Origin: Spirochaetota bacterium
GTDB taxonomy: Bacteria > Spirochaetota > UBA4802 > JAGODF01
Direction: 5' to 3'
DNA: 64,000 bases
NCBI GenBank assembly: GCA_029974015.1
Contig: JARKUF010000040.1
Coordinates: 97,267 to 161,266 of the forward strand
A model generated the notes under the pieces. It did not search any database, was not told where the DNA came from, and saw only the letters and a list, made by a program, of their open reading frames with translations. Within the stretch, counting starts at the first letter, position 1. Each line of letters starts with the position of its first letter. This document shows positions 54,895 to 63,849 of the stretch, piece after piece. Both the position numbers and the translations under genes were made by a program.

Positions 54895-55971
54895 TTGAAA
54901 TGGTCTATTTTACCAGAGGGAGGGGCCGACTATCCGCCCCGGCGAAAGAAAGCATTTCAAAGGAAAGCATTTCATAAGATAGTCATCATCCTCGCTTTTA
55001 TCTGCGCCGCGGCTTGGTCCCATTGCTCCGGCGCAGCCGTGCCGGGGGCGGGGGAGCTTGCGTCCCAGAAAAAAACCGCCCCGCGGATGCTTTCAAGCTA
55101 CGGGTTTAACCCTGACTCGACGCTCGCTTCGCGAATAATGCCTCCGCCACCTTTTTTCCTCGATTATTTAAGAAAGCTCGACGGACGCGACGATTACAAT
55201 CACTATGCCCTTAAGGCCCCTGAGCGGGCCATGATGGAGCGCTATCTCCGGGCCCTGCCTCCGCGGTTCAGAAAAGTCTTAAAAGAGCGCCTCGTGGGTA
55301 TTTATTTTATATCCCCCTTTATGGGCGGCGGCCTCTCCGACTGGGTGATGGACGAAACAGGGAAAGTCTACGCGGTCCTGGTGATAAATCCCGAGGTGTT
55401 CCGCCGCGGCCTTTCGGACTGGCTTACGTATCGTGAAAGGAGCTGTTTTCGCGACGACGGTTCAGGAGTGACGGTGCGGGTGGAGGCCGATTCCGGTTTA
55501 AGCGGGCTAATGTACATTCTGCTCCACGAGGCGGCCCATATTGTGGACTATGCGGAGAACCATACGCCGTATGTGGAGCATGTTCTAAAATCCGCGACCG
55601 GGCTTAAGGCGGCCGACCTTCCATTCACCCGGGGAGTCTGGGAGGAGTACGAAAAGCCATGCGCCCCGGCAAACTACCGCATGCGGGACGGCATTTCCTT
55701 TTACGGCCTCTCGGGAGGGCCGAAAATCCCCGCGGGAAAGGCCCCGGAGCTTTACAGGGAATTTATAAAATCGCCCTTTACAAGCCTTTACGGCAGCCAG
55801 AGCTGGGCGGAAGACTTCGCCGAGGCGGCCATGGTATATCATCTATCGAAGAAACTGGGTGGGCCTTTCGAGATTGTTGTTGAGAAAGACAAAAAGGAAA
55901 TTTTGCGTTTTTCCACCCTTGCATCGCCCCGGGTAAAATCCCGATTAGGGTATCTTGAAAAAATGTATTGA
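54895..55971 (+). CDS. Secreted HExxH-type metallopeptidase-like protein
   Basis: A 358-residue protein with an N-terminal membrane/signal helix (HKIVIILAFICAAAWSHCSG). The zinc-binding motif is LLHEAAHIVDYAE, a HExxH followed by Asp, as in gluzincin-like families without clear homology here. AEDFAEAAMVYHL downstream may offer a third ligand. The start is a TTG at 54895 with GGAGG ten bases upstream; an open frame from 54721 has no such site. It stands alone before murB. Confidence 0.65.
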   Translation: MKWSILPEGGADYPPRRKKAFQRKAFHKIVIILAFICAAAWSHCSGAAVPGAGELASQKKTAPRMLSSYGFNPDSTLASRIMPPPPFFLDYLRKLDGRDDYNHYALKAPERAMMERYLRALPPRFRKVLKERLVGIYFISPFMGGGLSDWVMDETGKVYAVLVINPEVFRRGLSDWLTYRERSCFRDDGSGVTVRVEADSGLSGLMYILLHEAAHIVDYAENHTPYVEHVLKSATGLKAADLPFTRGVWEEYEKPCAPANYRMRDGISFYGLSGGPKIPAGKAPELYREFIKSPFTSLYGSQSWAEDFAEAAMVYHLSKKLGGPFEIVVEKDKKEILRFSTLASPRVKSRLGYLEKMY

Positions 55972-55985
55972 AATAGCGGACTGGG

Positions 55986-56909
55986 ATGATACATGAAAAG
56001 TTGACGCGCTATCTGGCGGGCCTCGGGGACTTAAAACTTGAAGAGCCGATGGGCCGCCATACCACCTTCCGCGTAGGAGGGCCGGCGGACGTTTTTTTCA
56101 CGCCCCGTGACCCTTCGTGCCTTGGGGAAGTACGCGCCCTGGCCCGGGAAAACGACATTCCCTTTACCGTCATCGGCGGCGGCTCGAACCTTCTGGTGGG
56201 GGACATGGGTATCCGCGGCATCGTGGCCCGGGTGTGCGCCCCCGGGAACAGTGCAGGCCTGGTGCGGCCGGAAAATGACGAAAGCGCAGTGCTCTACGCC
56301 GACGCCCGGGCCGGCAAGAAGAGCTTTATCGAATGCGCCCTCTCAAAGGGGCTTGAAGGTATGGAGTTCATGGCGGGGCTTCCCGGATGTGTCGGCGGCG
56401 GCATCGCCATGAACGCAGGGACAAACCTCGGATGTTTTTCCGACATCCTCACAAAGGTCCGATACATCGGCGCGGATGGCCGGGCCGTGGACAGGGAGAT
56501 TACACCGGAGATGGCTAAGTACCGGAACCTGGCCGTGGAGGATGGGGCCATATTCCTGGGAGGATGGTTCCGCATGAGGCGCGCCGAAAACCCCGAGGCA
56601 TCGGCGCGCCTCATCGACGAGATTATCAGGGACCGCGAGTTTAAGCACCCGCTGGAGTATCCCTCGGCGGGCTCGGTATTCAAAAACCCGGAAGGCCATT
56701 CCTCCTGGAAGCTTGTAAACGACGCGGGACTTAGGGGGTATCGCATAGGCGGCGCCATGGTGTCCGAGAAGCATACCAATTTTATCATCAATGCCGTGGA
56801 TGCCAGCGCCTCCGATATCGCCCTCCTCATCCGTCATGTCCGGGAAACGGTCTTTGAAAAATTTGGAGTGTCGCTCGAGCCGGAAGTGAAAATGCTGGGA
56901 ATATTTTAA
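55986..56909 (+). CDS. murB: UDP-N-acetylenolpyruvoylglucosamine reductase
   Basis: A 307-residue FAD enzyme of the type II MurB family that reduces UDP-GlcNAc-enolpyruvate to UDP-MurNAc. TTFRVGGPADVFF and VIGGGSNLLVGD bind FAD; MEFMAGLPGCVGGGIAMNAG is the flavin loop; GSVFKNPEGHSSW holds the catalytic Ser. The C-terminal FEKFGVSLEPEVKMLGIF completes the enzyme. It sits 14 bases after the metallopeptidase-like gene, away from other peptidoglycan genes. Confidence 0.94.
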   Translation: MIHEKLTRYLAGLGDLKLEEPMGRHTTFRVGGPADVFFTPRDPSCLGEVRALARENDIPFTVIGGGSNLLVGDMGIRGIVARVCAPGNSAGLVRPENDESAVLYADARAGKKSFIECALSKGLEGMEFMAGLPGCVGGGIAMNAGTNLGCFSDILTKVRYIGADGRAVDREITPEMAKYRNLAVEDGAIFLGGWFRMRRAENPEASARLIDEIIRDREFKHPLEYPSAGSVFKNPEGHSSWKLVNDAGLRGYRIGGAMVSEKHTNFIINAVDASASDIALLIRHVRETVFEKFGVSLEPEVKMLGIF

Positions 56910-57030
56910 CCGAATGGATTGGGCCCTGAAGTTTGTTTTCCGATGGAGCCCGCCGGATAAATGGAAAGAATACCGGGCCGGATGAAGAGTTGGCGGGAGG
57001 ACGACGCGCGCCGGATGTTCCGGAGGTTTA

Positions 57031-57519
57031 GTGAATATACGAATGCAAAGAATTATTCCGCTTGCCCTGGTGGCCGTCCTGTTTTCCTTCGGGCCCCTCA
57101 AGGGAGAGCCGGAGGGGGCGAGCGTCCAGGGAAGATACAGGGGCCTTATCCAGAAAGTGCACTGCCCCGGCGACAAGGAGCAATACGGGCAATTTTACGA
57201 TTACGGCTGGTGGAGCGCTCCGATTTACTGCGGAAGGCGTGTCTCTTCGGGATGGTGGGTGTATCTACATCCTTTCTGGTACGTCTGGCGGGCCAACCGG
57301 GAGATGCCCCGGACCGATGAAAAAAAAGCGGATGTGGGCGGAAAATACGGGGGACTTATCATGACCCTCATTTGCCCCCAGGACAGAGAGGAGTATGGTC
57401 CCTTCAAAGACTGGGGCTGGTGGGGGGCCGGAGCGCCTTATTGCGGCCAGAAGACGAAGCCGGGTTACTGGGTTTTTAGATATCCGTACTGGTATGTGTG
57501 GAGGCACTTGAATTTATAG
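57031..57519 (+). CDS. Secreted Trp/Cys-rich protein with two tandem repeats
   Basis: A 162-residue protein with a signal peptide (IIPLALVAVLFSFGPLKG). It contains two copies of a ~54-residue unit (34-87 and 104-158). Each unit has Gly-[KR]-Y-x-G-L-I, Cys-Pro-x-Asp-[KR]-Glu, Tyr-Gly-x-Phe, a GWW box, Tyr-Cys-Gly, and ends in a WYVWR stretch. Cysteines at 45/67 and 115/138 are spaced alike, suggesting one disulphide per unit. The start is a GTG at 57031 with GGAGG four bases ahead. Aromatic-rich paired modules suggest a surface-exposed binding role; no family was recognised. Confidence 0.75.
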   Translation: MNIRMQRIIPLALVAVLFSFGPLKGEPEGASVQGRYRGLIQKVHCPGDKEQYGQFYDYGWWSAPIYCGRRVSSGWWVYLHPFWYVWRANREMPRTDEKKADVGGKYGGLIMTLICPQDREEYGPFKDWGWWGAGAPYCGQKTKPGYWVFRYPYWYVWRHLNL

Positions 57520-57600
57520 GCAAAACTGTATGCCGATGTTTTCCCGCCCGCTTTGGCAGTTGGAAAAAATGGGTTTTGGAATACGCAAAAGAAAATGAAA

Positions 57601-57625
57601 AACCCCCGGGAGAGGCCCGGGGGTT
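57601..57625 (-). terminator. Terminator of the STAS gene
   Basis: AACCCCCGGG and CCCGGGGGTT pair perfectly over a 5-base loop; the minus strand runs into TTTTT. Confidence 0.8.
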
Positions 57626-57637
57626 GCATATTCCCAA

Positions 57638-57967
57638 TTAAAAACTCTGGAGCGCTGATTCGACCGTTTCGAAGATTTTTATGACGGAAGTGACCTTGGT
57701 AAGTTCAAGGACTTTCTGGACTTCCGGGTTTGGCGAGGCAAGGCGCAGGCCCGATTTAAGGCTCTGGTTGATGTTGAGGAAAATCCCGATACCCGAGCTG
57801 GTAATCATTTTTACGTTTGCAAGGTCGATCACCATGCGGCGTATGCCCTTGTTGATGATGGTCTGCTGGAGCTTTTCCTTCAGCTCCGGAACGTCGAGGG
57901 TATGCACCTCGGCGAGTTTCATTTTCACGATGTAAATGTCGTTTCCGTGGTCTACCAGGTCAAACAT
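57638..57967 (-). CDS. STAS-domain anti-anti-sigma factor
   Basis: A 109-residue SpoIIAA/RsbV-like protein: KMKLAEVHTLDVPELKEKL, then VIDLANVKMITSSGIGIFL. The Ser pair in the SSGIG segment is the usual phosphorylation site. The ATG at 57967 has GGAGGGG ahead and the reading beyond it is not family-like. The SpoIIE-type phosphatases at 22.5-26.3 kb are candidates to dephosphorylate it. An anti-sigma kinase is not in the window. Confidence 0.85.
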   Translation of the reverse strand: MFDLVDHGNDIYIVKMKLAEVHTLDVPELKEKLQQTIINKGIRRMVIDLANVKMITSSGIGIFLNINQSLKSGLRLASPNPEVQKVLELTKVTSVIKIFETVESALQSF

Positions 57968-58072
57968 GCGACCCCTCCATGGTTCGATCAAAGTTTGGAC
58001 TGTGAAAGATACTATCGCAAATGATTGCATATCAGTCAATTAAAAATTTAATGTTCCTGGCTGCCTTTGACT

Positions 58073-58146
58073 TAAGGCAACCTCTAATAATTAGATTTTC
58101 CCGTCTGCCTTCGGCGGGCGGGAAAATCTAAGCCCTGAAAGCCTTA
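58073..58146. repeat. Dispersed palindromic element, copy 4
   Basis: Ends TAAGGC and GCCTTA are inverted. Inside, TTAGATTTTCCCGTCTGCC, loop TTC and a near-perfect complement (one mismatch). Lead AAGGCAACCTCTAATAATT as in the 12799 copy. Confidence 0.85.
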
Positions 58147-58246
58147 TTGTTCACCAGAACAGTGGTTTTTTGGTTTTTTTCCCGGTGGGCCTTCGGGCGC
58201 CTGGATAAAGCCGTTTTTTGCGATAGATTTTCTATGAAAAGCTAAT

Positions 58247-60508
58247 ATGGCGCTTCGAGATATTGAAATAACGGTCCGGGGGATAGTGCAGGGGGTGGGG
58301 TTTCGCCCCTTTGTGTATCGCCTCGCTAATGCCCTTGGAATCCGCGGGGCGGTAATGAACACCTCAGAGGGGGTACGCATCGCGGCCAGGGGGGATGAGG
58401 CGTCGCTGGACGCTTTTCTCCGGGAAATACGGGAGAACCCGCCTCCCCTGGCTTCCATACATTCCGTGGAGGAGAAGGAGGGTGATGCAGTCTCCCTGGA
58501 TGGGTTCGTCATCCGACAAAGCGAGACATCCTCACACCGCTCCGCCTTCGTTTCCCCGGATATCGCCCTTTGCGATGATTGTTTGAGCGAACTCCTCGAT
58601 CCCCGTGACTTCCGATACGGATATCCATTTATCACCTGCACCAACTGCGGTCCGCGTTTCAGCATCACCGATGATATTCCCTACGACAGGAAAAACACCT
58701 CCATGGCGGCGTTTCCCATGTGCCGGACCTGCGAGGGAGAGTACCGTGACCCGGACAATCGCCGCTTTCACGCGCAGCCCAATGCCTGCCCGGCCTGCGG
58801 TCCCCGTATTGCCCTCATGGACAATGCCGGCACGATCATTTCTTATGGGCCCCGGGACGCCGCGGCAAGGGCCGTGGCGCTACTCAGGGAAGGTAAGATT
58901 GTCGCCATAAAGGGAGTGGGAGGATACCTCATCGCCTGCGACGCGGGGAACGACGAGGCATTGGCGCGCCTTCGCCGCAGGAAGGGGCGTCCTTTCAAGC
59001 CCTTCGCCCTCATGGCGGGAAGTATCGGCATTGTTGAGGGCCTCGCGGAAGTTTCTCCAAAAGAAAGGGAGCTTTTGCTTTCAAGGGAGCGCCCCATTGT
59101 CCTTTTGAAAACCAGGGGGCTCCGGGCGGAAAATCTTGTATCGCCCGGGCTCACGCACCTGGGCTTCATGCTGCCTTACGCGCCTTTTCAGCATATTCTC
59201 TTTGAGATAGACCCAGCCATGGTCCTGGTGATGACCAGCGGCAATATTGCCGACGAGCCTATCATCCACCGGGACGATGAGGCCCTTGCGCGGCTTTCCC
59301 GGGTGGCGGATTACTTTGTTTCGTACAACAGGGAGATTGTCGCCCAGAGCGATGACAGCGTCCTTTTCGTTGAAGATGAAGTTCCCTTTTTCATTCGGCG
59401 CTCCCGGGGATATGTGCCGGCGCCCTTTCCTTCCCGCCCGGTGAAGGAGCAGCTTCTCGCCACCGGGGGCGATCTTAAAAACAGCTTCGCCCTTGCGAAG
59501 GAGGGCATCATGGTCCTGGGGCAGTATTTGGGTGACCTTGCCATGGCAAGCGGGGACGAGCAGTTCCGCCGCACCCTCTCCCATTACATGCGCATCTACG
59601 ACTTCTCCCCGACGGCCGTGGTGTCGGACCTCCATCCGGGATATTTTACCACGGCCTTTGCCGACGAGCTTGAGGCGAAGGGCCTGCGCCGCTTCGCGGT
59701 GCAGCACCACCACGCCCACATCGCCTCGGTGATGGAGGAGCACGGTCTGGACGGTACGGTCATCGGCATCGCCTTTGACGGCACCGGCTACGGCCCCGAC
59801 GGGGCCCTCTGGGGGAGCGAATTTCTCCTGGCGGACCGGCGCTCCTACGAGAGGGCGGCCCATTTCGCGGAATTCTCCCTTCCCGGCGGGGAAAGCGCCA
59901 TACGGGACGTCTGGAAAATCGGCGTGTCGCTCCTCCACGGTTTTTCCATCGAAGCGCCGGAAATTTTGGATACCCTTCCCGATGCGGACATGGTGAAAGA
60001 GATCATAGCGAAAAAGATTAACTCCCCTCTCAGCACGAGCGTGGGACGCCTCTTTGACGGGGTTTCGGCGCTCCTGGGGATATGCCGCCACGCCAGCACT
60101 GAAGCGGAGGCCGCCATGCTCCTTGAGGAGGCGGCCTTTCGCGGAAAAGGGGACGCGGCCCCGGACGCGGCGCCCTTCGATCGGAAACGCGGAGTAATCG
60201 ACACCGGACACTTTGTGCGGCGCGCCCTGGATATTGCCGCGCGCCGGGGCGCGGAAGAAGCCTCCCTCCTGTTTCACCGCGATATCGCCCTCACGGCACT
60301 CAGAGTGGCGGAGTGCCTTCGCGAGGAGAAAAACATAAATGTCGTGGCGCTTTCCGGCGGGGCGTTTCAGAACAGGCTCCTTTTGCGTTTTATAATGGAC
60401 TATCTGCGGGAAAAACAGTTTGACGTATATGTCCCATCGAAGATACCTTTTAACGACGGCGGAATCGCCGCCGGCCAGATCGCCATCGCAAGGGAGATTA
60501 TGGCTTGA
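58247..60508 (+). CDS. hypF: Carbamoyltransferase HypF (NiFe-hydrogenase maturation)
   Basis: A 753-residue protein that makes the cyanide ligands of the NiFe site from carbamoyl phosphate. Domains in order: acylphosphatase (VRGIVQGVGFRPFVYRLA), two HypF zinc-finger units (CDDC with CTNC; CRTC with CPAC), YrdC-like, and Kae1-like (HHHAHIASVMEEHG and VIGIAFDGTGYGPDGALWGS). It heads the hypF-hypD-hypE-hypC operon. Length is normal. Confidence 0.96.
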   Translation: MALRDIEITVRGIVQGVGFRPFVYRLANALGIRGAVMNTSEGVRIAARGDEASLDAFLREIRENPPPLASIHSVEEKEGDAVSLDGFVIRQSETSSHRSAFVSPDIALCDDCLSELLDPRDFRYGYPFITCTNCGPRFSITDDIPYDRKNTSMAAFPMCRTCEGEYRDPDNRRFHAQPNACPACGPRIALMDNAGTIISYGPRDAAARAVALLREGKIVAIKGVGGYLIACDAGNDEALARLRRRKGRPFKPFALMAGSIGIVEGLAEVSPKERELLLSRERPIVLLKTRGLRAENLVSPGLTHLGFMLPYAPFQHILFEIDPAMVLVMTSGNIADEPIIHRDDEALARLSRVADYFVSYNREIVAQSDDSVLFVEDEVPFFIRRSRGYVPAPFPSRPVKEQLLATGGDLKNSFALAKEGIMVLGQYLGDLAMASGDEQFRRTLSHYMRIYDFSPTAVVSDLHPGYFTTAFADELEAKGLRRFAVQHHHAHIASVMEEHGLDGTVIGIAFDGTGYGPDGALWGSEFLLADRRSYERAAHFAEFSLPGGESAIRDVWKIGVSLLHGFSIEAPEILDTLPDADMVKEIIAKKINSPLSTSVGRLFDGVSALLGICRHASTEAEAAMLLEEAAFRGKGDAAPDAAPFDRKRGVIDTGHFVRRALDIAARRGAEEASLLFHRDIALTALRVAECLREEKNINVVALSGGAFQNRLLLRFIMDYLREKQFDVYVPSKIPFNDGGIAAGQIAIAREIMA

Positions 60509-60548
60509 TTCGCGTATCAGTGAAAACGATTTCTCATATAATAGATAC

Positions 60549-61610
60549 ATGGATAAAGAGCTGAAAAAGAAACTCGCGGGGAGGCTCCGGTCGTATGGAC
60601 TTCCGGGTCCTTTGAGCGTCATGGAAATCTGCGGGACCCATACCACGGAGTTTTTTCGCACCGGGGTAAAGGACCTCTTTCCGGACCGCCTGCGCCTGGT
60701 GGACGGCCCCGGCTGTCCCGTTTGCGTAACGCCGAACGAGTACCTGGACCGGGCCATCGAGATAGGGAAGTCCGGGGCCGTCATAGTGAGCTTCGGGGAC
60801 ATGATAAAAGTGCCCTCATCGTACAGCTCCCTGGGCGCGGAGCGCGCGAAGGGCATGAAGGTCGAGGTGGTCTATTCTCCGATGGAAGCCCTTGAACTGG
60901 CGGAGAAGGACCCGGATAGCGAGGTGGTGTTTCTCAGCGTGGGCTTCGAGACTACGGCGCCGGGCGAAGCCGCGGTGGCGTTGCGCGCGAAGGAACGGAA
61001 CGTGAAAAACTTTTCGCTCCTGCCGGGAAACAAACTCACGCCCCCGGCCGTGAAGGCCCTCCTTGAGTCCGGGGAGGTGAGAATTGACGGTTTTATTGTC
61101 CCGGGCCATGTGAGCTCTGTTATCGGTTCAGAGGCCTGGGAGTTTATAGCCGAAGATTTCGGAAAGCCCTGCGTCATTGCGGGCTTTGAGGATTACGATC
61201 TTATCACGGGGACCCTGGCGCTTATGGACATGCTTGCAGCCGGCGAGTCGAAGCTCGTGAACGGATATGCGCGGGCGGTTCGCCCCGGAGGAAACCCCAG
61301 GGCGATGGAGGTCCTGTACCGGGTGTTTCGCGCCGCTGACTCAGAGTGGCGCGGCCTCGGCCCCATCCCCTCAAGCGGCCTGGAGATGCGGGACGAGTTC
61401 GCCGATTTCGACGCGTCGCGCAAATTCCGTGTAACATTGCCTGAACCCCGGGAGCATCCGGGGTGCAGATGCGGAGAGCTCCTGAGAGGGCTTATTTTGC
61501 CGGTGGATTGCCCGCTCTTCGGGAAGGCCTGCTCGCCCGAGCGGCCCGTGGGGCCCTGTATGGTGTCCACGGAGGGGCCCTGCGCTGCTTATTACAAGTA
61601 TGGCCGATAA
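60549..61610 (+). CDS. hypD: Hydrogenase maturation protein HypD
   Basis: A 353-residue iron-sulphur protein that scaffolds Fe(CN)2CO. CGTHTTEFFRTG, GPGCPVCVTPNEYLDRA, GFETTAPGEAAVAL and the C-terminal cysteines HPGCRCGELLRG, CPLFGKAC and GPCMVSTEGPC are all present. I place the start at the ATG at 60549 (MDKELKKKL). It follows hypF by 40 bases. Confidence 0.96.
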   Translation: MDKELKKKLAGRLRSYGLPGPLSVMEICGTHTTEFFRTGVKDLFPDRLRLVDGPGCPVCVTPNEYLDRAIEIGKSGAVIVSFGDMIKVPSSYSSLGAERAKGMKVEVVYSPMEALELAEKDPDSEVVFLSVGFETTAPGEAAVALRAKERNVKNFSLLPGNKLTPPAVKALLESGEVRIDGFIVPGHVSSVIGSEAWEFIAEDFGKPCVIAGFEDYDLITGTLALMDMLAAGESKLVNGYARAVRPGGNPRAMEVLYRVFRAADSEWRGLGPIPSSGLEMRDEFADFDASRKFRVTLPEPREHPGCRCGELLRGLILPVDCPLFGKACSPERPVGPCMVSTEGPCAAYYKYGR

Positions 61611-61651
61611 GGAAGGCTATACAGAAAAACCTTGTTTTTGTGACTGCCGTC

Positions 61652-61688
61652 GGATTACACCGCACGCTTATGTCGGGCGGTATAATCC
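61652..61688. other. Hairpin between hypD and hypE
   Basis: GGATTACACCGC and GCGGTATAATCC pair with one mismatch around a 13-base loop, 28 bases before hypE. It may adjust hypE expression. Confidence 0.45.
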
Positions 61689-61715
61689 AATTACGGATTT
61701 GAAGGACATGATGAT

Positions 61716-62714
61716 ATGAAAACGATACAGAGCGGCCATGGAAGCGGAGGCCGCCTCATGAACGACATGATAGAAGGCCTCATACGTAAAATCCTCGGGC
61801 CTGAGAGCATCCAGCTTGACGACTCGGCCGTCCTTGATCCCGGGCCGGGGAAAATAGCTTTCACCACCGACAGCTTTACTGTTACGCCGTTGTTTTTCCC
61901 AGGGGGGGACATCGGGAAGCTTGCCGTAAACGGAACGGTGAACGACCTGGCAGTCATGGGAGCGATCCCCCTGTATCTTTCCTGCGCCCTCATCCTCGAA
62001 GAGGGCCTCGATATGGGCGAGCTTACGAAAATATTAGAGTCGATGAGGCGCGCCGCCGATTACGCCGGCGTTAAAATCGTCACCGGCGATACCAAGGTGG
62101 TGGGGAAGGGCGCCGCCGACGGAATATACATAAACACTGCCGGTATAGGCATTATGGAAAATGAAGCCCTGCGCGGAGAGATAGCGCCGGGAGACGCGGT
62201 CCTCATCAATGGTTCCATAGGCGACCATGGAGTGGCAGTCATGGCGGAGCGGAACCGCCTCTCCTTTACCCGCGGGCTCCTATCGGACTGCGCGCCTCTG
62301 AACCACCTGATGGAGCGCGTCGCCTCGAATTGCCCGGGGGCGGTGAAATTCGCGCGCGACGCCACCCGGGGGGGCGTCGCCTCGGTGCTTAACGAAATTG
62401 TGAAAAACCGCCATTTCAGCGCTACACTTAATGAAGCTTCCTTTCCCGTGAAAGATGAGGTAAAAGGGGTGTGCGGCCTTCTGGGGATCGAGCCCCTGTA
62501 TGTGGCCAATGAAGGGAAGCTGGTCATGGTGTGCGACGGTGGACGGGCGGAGGAAATAGTGCATGCCATGCGTGAAACGGAAGAGGGAAGGGAGGCCTGC
62601 ATAATCGGGTCCATAGGAGCGGAGTATCCCGGGAAGGTGGTCCTGGAAACGGAGATTGGCGGGCGGAGAATGCTCCCACTTCTGGCGGAGGAACAGCTCC
62701 CGCGGATATGCTAA
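61716..62714 (+). CDS. hypE: Hydrogenase maturation protein HypE
   Basis: A 332-residue dehydratase that turns HypF-supplied carbamoyl into thiocyanate on its last Cys. GHGSGGRLMNDMI, ATP-binding DDSAVL and KFARDATRGGVASVLNEI are conserved. The C-terminus ends in LPRIC, the expected Cys tail. GAAGGA lies before the ATG. Length is normal. Confidence 0.96.
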   Translation: MKTIQSGHGSGGRLMNDMIEGLIRKILGPESIQLDDSAVLDPGPGKIAFTTDSFTVTPLFFPGGDIGKLAVNGTVNDLAVMGAIPLYLSCALILEEGLDMGELTKILESMRRAADYAGVKIVTGDTKVVGKGAADGIYINTAGIGIMENEALRGEIAPGDAVLINGSIGDHGVAVMAERNRLSFTRGLLSDCAPLNHLMERVASNCPGAVKFARDATRGGVASVLNEIVKNRHFSATLNEASFPVKDEVKGVCGLLGIEPLYVANEGKLVMVCDGGRAEEIVHAMRETEEGREACIIGSIGAEYPGKVVLETEIGGRRMLPLLAEEQLPRIC

Positions 62715-62775
62715 AAGGCAGTCCACGAAGGCGTGAATTTGGGAAGATCCGGGAGAAACGGAAAAGGAGAATGCA

Positions 62776-63000
62776 ATGTGTCTCGCGGTGCCGATGCGTG
62801 TAATTGAAATTAATGGGAACAAGGCCGTCGTGGAGTCCCGCGGCGTGGAGACCCTTGTAGATATTACCCTGTACCCTGACCTGGACCTGGATGACATGGT
62901 CCTCATCCATGCGGGCTTTGTTATTGAGAAGCTCGATCCCGGGGCGGCCCGTGATATTGAGGAGGCCTGGAGCGAATACGAAAAAGCCATTGAGTCATGA
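62776..63000 (+). CDS. hypC: Hydrogenase assembly chaperone HypC
   Basis: A 74-residue HypC/HupF-type protein. It starts MCLAVPMRVIEINGNKAVVE, the conserved N-terminus, whose Cys2 binds HypD or hydrogenase. The stop overlaps the next gene (ATGA), so the downstream fusion is part of the operon. Confidence 0.95.
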   Translation: MCLAVPMRVIEINGNKAVVESRGVETLVDITLYPDLDLDDMVLIHAGFVIEKLDPGAARDIEEAWSEYEKAIES

Positions 63001-63341
63001 TGAAAGGCGGAAAAAACCACAAAGGGCATGACCACGGGCCCGGATGTTCCTGCGGCCATCATCATAGCGGCACATGCGGCGAAAATCAGGGCGGCAGGGC
63101 CGTCCCCGATTTTCCAACGGAGGTGGTGTTCAAGGCCGTTTTTCGAAACAGCCCTTACACCCTTGAAACCCTGAAGAGCCTCTGTGGCGAAGCGGGAATC
63201 GATGCGGTCGTTACCGAAAGGGAAAGCGGGAAAGGCAACTTTATTTCGTACACTATTACGGCCGTATTTCCGGATGAATCGACGCTAAAAAATTTGTGCA
63301 ATAATATTGGAGGGCTGGAAGGGTTTTACACGATGTTTTAA
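62997..63341 (+). CDS. His/Cys-rich N-terminus fused to a DUF493-like domain
   Basis: A 114-residue protein. The first ~28 residues are dense in His and Cys (His8, 11, 13, 21-23; Cys17, 19, 27), a likely nickel or zinc site like the His-rich stretch of HypB. Residues about 40-114 resemble DUF493 (YbeD) in strand pattern: VVFKAVFRNSPYTLETLKSL, then GKGNFISYTITAVFP. It is translationally coupled to hypC. No hypA or hypB is in the window, so this protein could help metal delivery; that is inference. Confidence 0.7.
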   Translation: MMKGGKNHKGHDHGPGCSCGHHHSGTCGENQGGRAVPDFPTEVVFKAVFRNSPYTLETLKSLCGEAGIDAVVTERESGKGNFISYTITAVFPDESTLKNLCNNIGGLEGFYTMF

Positions 63342-63404
63342 TGCCTAAAACAAGCGATAACCGCATCTTTCCCGCGGTTGATTCGACGAAAAACCAAATT
63401 TGAA

Positions 63405-63613
63405 CTAATTTTCAGCAAGCGGGAGCTTCCCGAAGAGATACCGCAAGTCAGCTTACGGTTCAAGACCGTTTGCCTTTGCAGTTTAGATGACGCTATATAT
63501 AGCAGCGCTTGCTTCTGCTCTGCGCGGGCTCCCGGAAAAGAGCCAGTTTTTTCTACCTACCACAAACGGACGGATCGTTTTCTCGACAAGATTGTTGTCG
63601 ATGTAAACTGTCA
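63405..63613 (-). pseudogene. IS66-family transposase C-terminal remnant
   Basis: On the minus strand IDNNLVEKTIRPFVVGRK, then NWLFSGSPRRAEASAAIYS, matches the IS66 transposase C-terminus. The next lines match too, with stops: after YSVI a TAA stands for the usual Glu, then TAKANGLEP, another TAA (for Tyr), and LRYLFGKLPLAEN before a final stop. Upstream of IDNN the frame is lost. It is a non-functional end fragment. Confidence 0.85.
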
Positions 63614-63628
63614 CCAATCTTGATCCCC

Positions 63629-63704
63629 CGGCGTCATTCAAAGTGACCCCCAAAACGGCAGTGAAAACGACCCCCTAAACGGCATTTAAAGTGCCCCCCT
63701 CCCG
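63629..63704. repeat. Three tandem IS21-like terminal repeats
   Basis: Units CGGCGTCATTCAAAGTGACC, CGGCAGTGAAAACGACCCCC and CGGCATTTAAAGTGCCCCCC follow each other, about 24 bases apart. Repeated GGGGGTCxxTTT motifs of this kind mark IS21-family ends. No istA or istB is visible. Confidence 0.6.
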
Positions 63705-63849
63705 GGTGTGTTGTATACCTAAAACACTTTATGGATTCGTGGGATCTTATATGCTCTTTTAGCAAGAAAACCACATTAAGTGTTTTACTTGACAGTTTTG
63801 CTAATTATTTCACCAATTTGTTCATGGAAAACTTTCATACTCATGACCT

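Larger units (their letters stand above)
63342..63849. other. Insertion-sequence debris
   Basis: About 510 bases with no intact gene: an IS66 remnant (63405-63613), three ~24-base repeats like IS21 ends (63629-63704), and AAAACACTT/AAGTGTTTT inverted repeats near 63721-63787. Confidence 0.75.

Noticed and set aside
12799..58146. The hairpin family as CRISPR repeats
   Set aside because: Copies are kilobases apart, palindromic and single, with no regular spacers or cas genes.
59081..60856. Long open frame on the minus strand opposite hypF
   Set aside because: It mirrors hypF codon bias; the protein shows no domain, and hypF itself is unmistakable.
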